Source of the DNA: Streptomyces sp. ISL-1
GTDB taxonomy: Bacteria; Actinomycetota; Actinomycetes; Streptomycetales; Streptomycetaceae
DNA: 64,000 nucleotides
Assembly: GCF_018614585.1 (NCBI RefSeq)
Contig: NZ_JAGGOI010000029.1
Span: forward strand, 240,815-304,814
Direction of reading: 5' to 3'
The notes under the pieces were generated by a model that was not told the origin of the DNA, searched no databases, and was given only the letters and a program-made list of their open reading frames with translations. Position numbers and translations under genes: made by a program. Below, in pieces: positions 60,950 through 64,000 of this stretch (position 1 is its first letter; every line of letters begins with the position of its first letter).

Positions 60950-61320
60950 GGCTCCTGCTGGTGCTGCTGGGCGGCGCCATCGGGGCCCCGCTGCGGTATC
61001 TGACCGACCGGGCGGTCCAGGCGCGCCACGACACGGTCTTCCCCTGGGGCACCTTCGCCGCCAACATCACCGGCTCGGTGATCCTCGGCGTGCTGACGGG
61101 GGCGGCGCTGTCCGGCACCGCGTCGAAGGACGTGCAGCTGCTCCTGGGGACGGGGCTATGCGGGGCGCTGACCACGTACTCGACGTTCTCCTACGAAACG
61201 CTGAGCCTGGCCGCGGCCGGCGCGAGGTTCCTGGCGTTCGCCAACGTGGCGGCTTCGGTCATCGCCGGGCTCGGAGCGGTGTTCATCGGCTTGGCCGTGG
61301 CCAAGGCGGTGTTCGGATAG
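60946..61320 (+). CDS. crcB: CrcB/Fluc fluoride channel subunit, second
   Basis: 124 residues, typical size. GGAIGAPLRYLTDRAVQ, WGTFAANITGSVILGVLTGAAL, GLCGALTTYSTFSYETLSL, AFANVAASVIAGLGAVFIGLAVA. The Asn (ANITG) and the TTYSTF Phe/Thr track are present. Two divergent CrcB genes often make a heterodimer; together with the gene at 60027 this forms such a pair. The start overlaps the DUF190 stop (ATGA). Confidence 0.92.
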   Translation: MRLLLVLLGGAIGAPLRYLTDRAVQARHDTVFPWGTFAANITGSVILGVLTGAALSGTASKDVQLLLGTGLCGALTTYSTFSYETLSLAAAGARFLAFANVAASVIAGLGAVFIGLAVAKAVFG

Positions 61321-61382
61321 GCCCCGCCCTCACCATCCGGACACCGCTAGGGCCACCGTTCGCTCCCGCAGCGCCGGCCGCG

Positions 61383-61730
61383 TCAGACGGCGTCGGCGTG
61401 CGTCTGGCCGATACGGACTACCTCGACCTCTTCGACGATCACCAGGCCCTCGGTGACCAGTTCCTTCAGCGTGGGCAGGAAGCGTTGGATGCGTTCCTCT
61501 TCGTCGACGATGACGATCGCGAGCGGCAGATCCTGCTTGACCGACAACAGCCGGTAGGCGTGGATGACCGTGGATGCCCCGTAGCCCTCCACTCCGCGGA
61601 AGACGGACGCGCCGGCCAGTCCGGCCTGGTGGGCCCGGTGCACGATCTCCGCAACCAGCGGCCTGTGCCTCCAGGTGTCGGATTCCTCGATGAACACCGT
61701 CAGCCGCAGGGCCCTGTCAATTAGCCTCAT
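61383..61730 (-). CDS. DUF190 protein (opposite strand)
   Basis: 115 residues from ATG 61730 (ACAGGAGGACATC). LRLTVFIEESDTWRHRPLVAEIVHRAHQAGLAGASVFRGVEGYGASTVIHAYRLLSVKQDLPLAIVIVDEEERIQRFLPTLKELVTEGLVIVEEV. Convergent with the crcB operon, at 62 bases. It may be an extra copy captured from another location. Confidence 0.92.
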   Translation of the reverse strand: MRLIDRALRLTVFIEESDTWRHRPLVAEIVHRAHQAGLAGASVFRGVEGYGASTVIHAYRLLSVKQDLPLAIVIVDEEERIQRFLPTLKELVTEGLVIVEEVEVVRIGQTHADAV

Positions 61731-62304
61731 GATGTCCTCCTGTGCCGCCACGCGGCTGCATGCCGCGCCGCACCCCGCACCGCTCGCGGTGCCACCAGCC
61801 GTGAACGTCAGACCGCCCGGGGCCGGGTGCCCGACGTTGTCCATGAAGAGAGAGAACCTGCGCGCCGCATGTCCACGGCGCTGTGCATGCGTGAGCCGAT
61901 CAGCCTGGAGATCGGTGTGCGCCGCGACCTGCGGCTTACTGCCTTTCAAGCCGTAACCCTCCTACTCGTGCGGGCCCACAAACGGGCAGACGAAGTTTCA
62001 CGAGTAGGGACTGTTGGCGGCACCGAAGGTGCCGCGGTTCGGGTACGGCGAGCCCCACCGCCGCGTGACCGCCGCTGACAGGACAGCAGCGTCACTCATA
62101 GTTAAGGGTACTCCCGCACATGCCCGGCGGCCGATCACCACATCCCGTGCAGCCCCGGCCCGCAGCCGGGCCCCGCCGCCCAGCCGGTAGCCTCTCCGAG
62201 GCGGCTGGCTCACCGCCACCGGCGAGGTTGTCCCCTGCCTGCCGTGCGGGCTGTCATGACGGCCATCAGCACTAGCCAGGGCCTGGACCACCGCAACCAC
62301 CGTC
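61731..62304. other. Gap between the last DUF190 gene and the IS4 3' part
   Basis: About 570 bases. No recognisable gene; the cargo/IS4 junction lies at its end. Confidence 0.45.
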
Positions 62305-63543
62305 GCGCTACCGCTGCTGGCGCACGGTCGCCTTCGACGGATGCGGGAGCCTGTCCGTCCCCGACCACGAGCCCAACCGGTCCTGGCTCGGCCGCACCCA
62401 ACGCCGCTACGGGCCGGGGGCTTATCCCCGGCTGATGCTCATGACCCTGTGCGAAACCGGCACCCGCGGCCTAATCGGAGCTGTCTTCGGTCCCGCTACC
62501 AAGGGCGAGACCGACTACGCCCACGACCTCGTCGGCCACCTGACCCCGGACATGCTCCTCCTGGCCGACCGCGCCTTCGACAGCAACGAACTGCTCGCAG
62601 ACATCGCAGCTCAGGGCGCGCAGTTCCTGATACGCGCCACCAGCAGCTGGCACTGCTGCCCGACGGTTCTTACCTGACCCAGATCGGGGGCCTCCCGCTA
62701 CGGGTGATCGAGGCCGACATCCGCTCACGCACCGCCGACGGCGACGTCTTCGGCGGCACCTACCGCCTGCTGACCACGCTCAGCGACCACCACACCGATC
62801 CCGCCGACCACCTGGTGCGTCTCTACCACGAGCGCTGGGAAATCGAGATCACCTACCTGGCCCTCCGCCACACCCTGCTCAAAGGACGGGTTCTACGCTC
62901 GAAGGACCCGGTGGGCCTCACCCAGGAGATGTGGGCACTGCTCACCCTCTACCAGGCCCTGCGCTCGGTCATGGTGACCGCGGTGGAGACAATGCCCGGC
63001 CACGATCCCGACCGGGCCGGTTTCACCGTCGCTCTGGAGGCCGCACGTGACACGGTCGTGAGCCTCATCGGCGCGAGCGCGGCCACGGGGCCGACCAGCT
63101 ACGGCCTGATGGGACACATCGGCGCCCGCGTCCTGCACGCGCTGCTTCCCGGGCGCCGGATGCGACTGTCCACCCGCATCGTCAAGTGCGGAACCTCCCG
63201 CTACAACATCTGGAACCGCGACGGGCGTCCACGCGACAGCACACCGATCACCAGCATCAAGATCACCGTGCATCCCCCGGCCCTCCCCAGTGCGCACGAT
63301 CCAGGCCGAGCCCCCTCGGGCCGCTGGGGCCTGGTCTGCCAGATCCTAGCTGCGAACTCCAACGAGGCCATGCACACCCGCGACATCGCACAGCACCTCG
63401 GCCTCGCCACCGCAGGGCGCCCCCTCAGCAGCCTCACCGCGCAACTCTGCTACTGGGCTCGCAACGGCCGGCTCATCCGCACGGCACCGAACACCTACAA
63501 GGTCACCCTCCCCGATGTCTTGACATCGCCAACGGGCCCTTAA
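62305..63543 (+). pseudogene. IS4-family transposase, C-terminal part with a frameshift
   Basis: It begins RYRCWRTVAFDGCGSLSVPDHEPN (first catalytic Asp block), then LCETGTRGLIGAVFG and DMLLLADRAFDSNELL (second Asp). A frameshift near 62640 is followed by LRVIEADIRSR, HERWEIEITYLALRHTLL (YREK-like Glu region) and a C-terminal segment. It has no start codon of its own and is the continuation of 58080-58442. Confidence 0.8.
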
Positions 63544-63556
63544 CTTCGTGGCATTG
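63519..63556. repeat. IS4 right inverted repeat (38 bp)
   Basis: Reverse complement of 57969-58006, perfect over 38 bases. Confidence 0.9.
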
Positions 63557-63566
63557 GTCGAGCATC
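63557..63566. repeat. Target-site duplication, right copy
   Basis: GTCGAGCATC, identical to 57959-57968. Confidence 0.85.
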
Positions 63567-63664
63567 TGCCGGTGGCAGTAGCCCTCTGGCTGCCCGCCCC
63601 GGCCCTCCAGCCAGGCTGGCACCGGCAGAGCGGCACGTACCACCGCCCACTCGGTATCTGTCAT
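63567..63664 (-). pseudogene. IS5-family transposase, 5' part
   Basis: MTDTEWAVVRAALPVPAWLEGRGGQPEGYCHRQ runs directly into Met-Leu-Asp, where IS4 inserted; the rest is at 57239-57967. Removing the IS4 element and one duplication restores a continuous frame of about 275 residues. Confidence 0.8.
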
Positions 63665-63790
63665 GTCCGAGGGATACCGTCGCGCTCTCTCCGGCCGGTC
63701 CGCCGCGTTCCCGAACCGGTGCGCGAGGCAATCGCACGCCGATGGCGCCGAGTTGAACCCCGAGGACGAAACCGCGTACAACTGCATCAA

Positions 63791-63849
63791 CAGGGCCTCC
63801 AGGATCACGAGTTGGCTTCAGCAACCCTCGTGCTGTACCGGAGGCCCTG
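63791..63849. repeat. Inverted repeat near the right edge
   Basis: CAGGGCCTCC (63791-63800) and GGAGGCCCTG (63840-63849) pair around a 39-base spacer. Perhaps an IS end or a terminator. Confidence 0.4.
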
Positions 63850-63959
63850 CCTTCATACATCCACCCAGCCAAGATCACCCGACCGGGCACCCTGTTCGAT
63901 CACAACCGTCCTCCCCGTGCCCGACCGCGGCCGGGGTCGTGCCCGGGCACGCTGTGCTG

Positions 63960-64000
63960 TCAGCGGACGACGTCGAAGATGTTCTTCTGCAGACCGTTGG
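63960..64000 (-). CDS. Partial gene entering from the right edge (C-terminus)
   Basis: The minus strand ends NGLQKNIFDVVR with TGA at 63960-63962, a plausible protein C-terminus. A GC-rich inverted sequence follows. The rest lies outside the window and cannot be assigned. Confidence 0.35.
   Translation of the reverse strand, partial: NGLQKNIFDVVR

Larger units (their letters stand above)
57969..63556. mobile_element. IS4-family element, 5.6 kb, carrying DUF190/crcB cargo
   Basis: The ends are 38-bp perfect inverted repeats (57969-58006 and 63519-63556), starting CAATGCCACGAAG. A 10-bp target duplication flanks them. The transposase gene is split: N-terminal part at 58080-58442, C-terminal part at 62305-63543. 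Between them lie 3.9 kb with six DUF190/CrcB genes and a crcB stub. Intact ends and duplication show that the IS4 ends transposed here as a unit. Whether the cargo was already inside cannot be told from sequence alone. Confidence 0.8.

Noticed and set aside
1..64000. CRISPR arrays
   Set aside because: No regularly spaced short direct repeats were seen by eye, and no cas genes are present.

Overview
The window is high-GC actinobacterial DNA that most resembles Streptomyces. The evidence is GC-rich third codon positions, GTG starts, GGAGG-type ribosome binding sites, an actinobacterial integration host factor, an ANTAR protein, DUF5133 and DUF1707 proteins, and Streptomyces-type phage genes. 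It reads as an accessory region: at least seven transposase scars, an incomplete prophage, a tRNA-Thr fragment that looks like an attachment site, and many frameshifted or truncated genes.

Region by region. (1) 0.1-10.9 kb: the early and packaging half of a prophage or phage-derived island. It holds an excisionase-like HTH protein, a serine recombinase without its catalytic domain, a PucR-like regulator, ParB, a DUF488-like protein, an adenine methyltransferase fused to a possible Mom/GNAT-like domain, a ParB-like nuclease-type protein, and small and large terminase. (2) 10.9-22.6 kb: chromosomal-type DNA bounded by two near-identical IS630 5' ends facing outward. It carries an ADF/cofilin homologue, a five-gene Nramp-like transporter operon with PRC-barrel proteins, CBS-domain proteins, a hemerythrin, cold-shock protein, IHF, ANTAR and STAS regulators. 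(3) 22.6-31.3 kb: Sua5, beta-carbonic anhydrase, a secreted subtilase and a divergent WxL/DUF916-like surface locus, ending in IS630, IS256 and glycosyltransferase debris. (4) 31.3-36.3 kb: the head half of the prophage (portal, scaffold with an in-frame amber codon, decoration, major capsid, connector-like). No tail or lysis genes follow. (5) 36.3-55.1 kb: ordinary accessory genes. These include a membrane protein with a MazF/PemK-like domain, a TetR operon, an ECF42 sigma factor with its YCII partner, a radical-SAM/methyltransferase/MauE/DUF3179 cluster, a CDP-alcohol phosphatidyltransferase, MerR with a SulP transporter, and DUF427/SRPBCC. (6) 55.9-64 kb: a tRNA-Thr 3' fragment, an IS110 scar, and an IS4-family element nested in an IS5-family transposase gene. 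The IS4 element has perfect 38-bp ends and a 10-bp target duplication. Its own transposase gene is split by a fluoride-resistance-type cluster of four DUF190 genes, two intact crcB genes and one crcB stub.

Main observations: a full-length ADF/cofilin-fold gene in a bacterium with no actin gene near it; terminase and portal separated by about 20 kb of non-phage DNA; a crcB/DUF190 cargo inside a nested transposon; an actinobacterial WxL-like locus; a possible membrane-tethered MazF-like protein; and an uncharacterised radical-SAM cluster. All function calls come from reading motifs and family resemblance. No database search was run.
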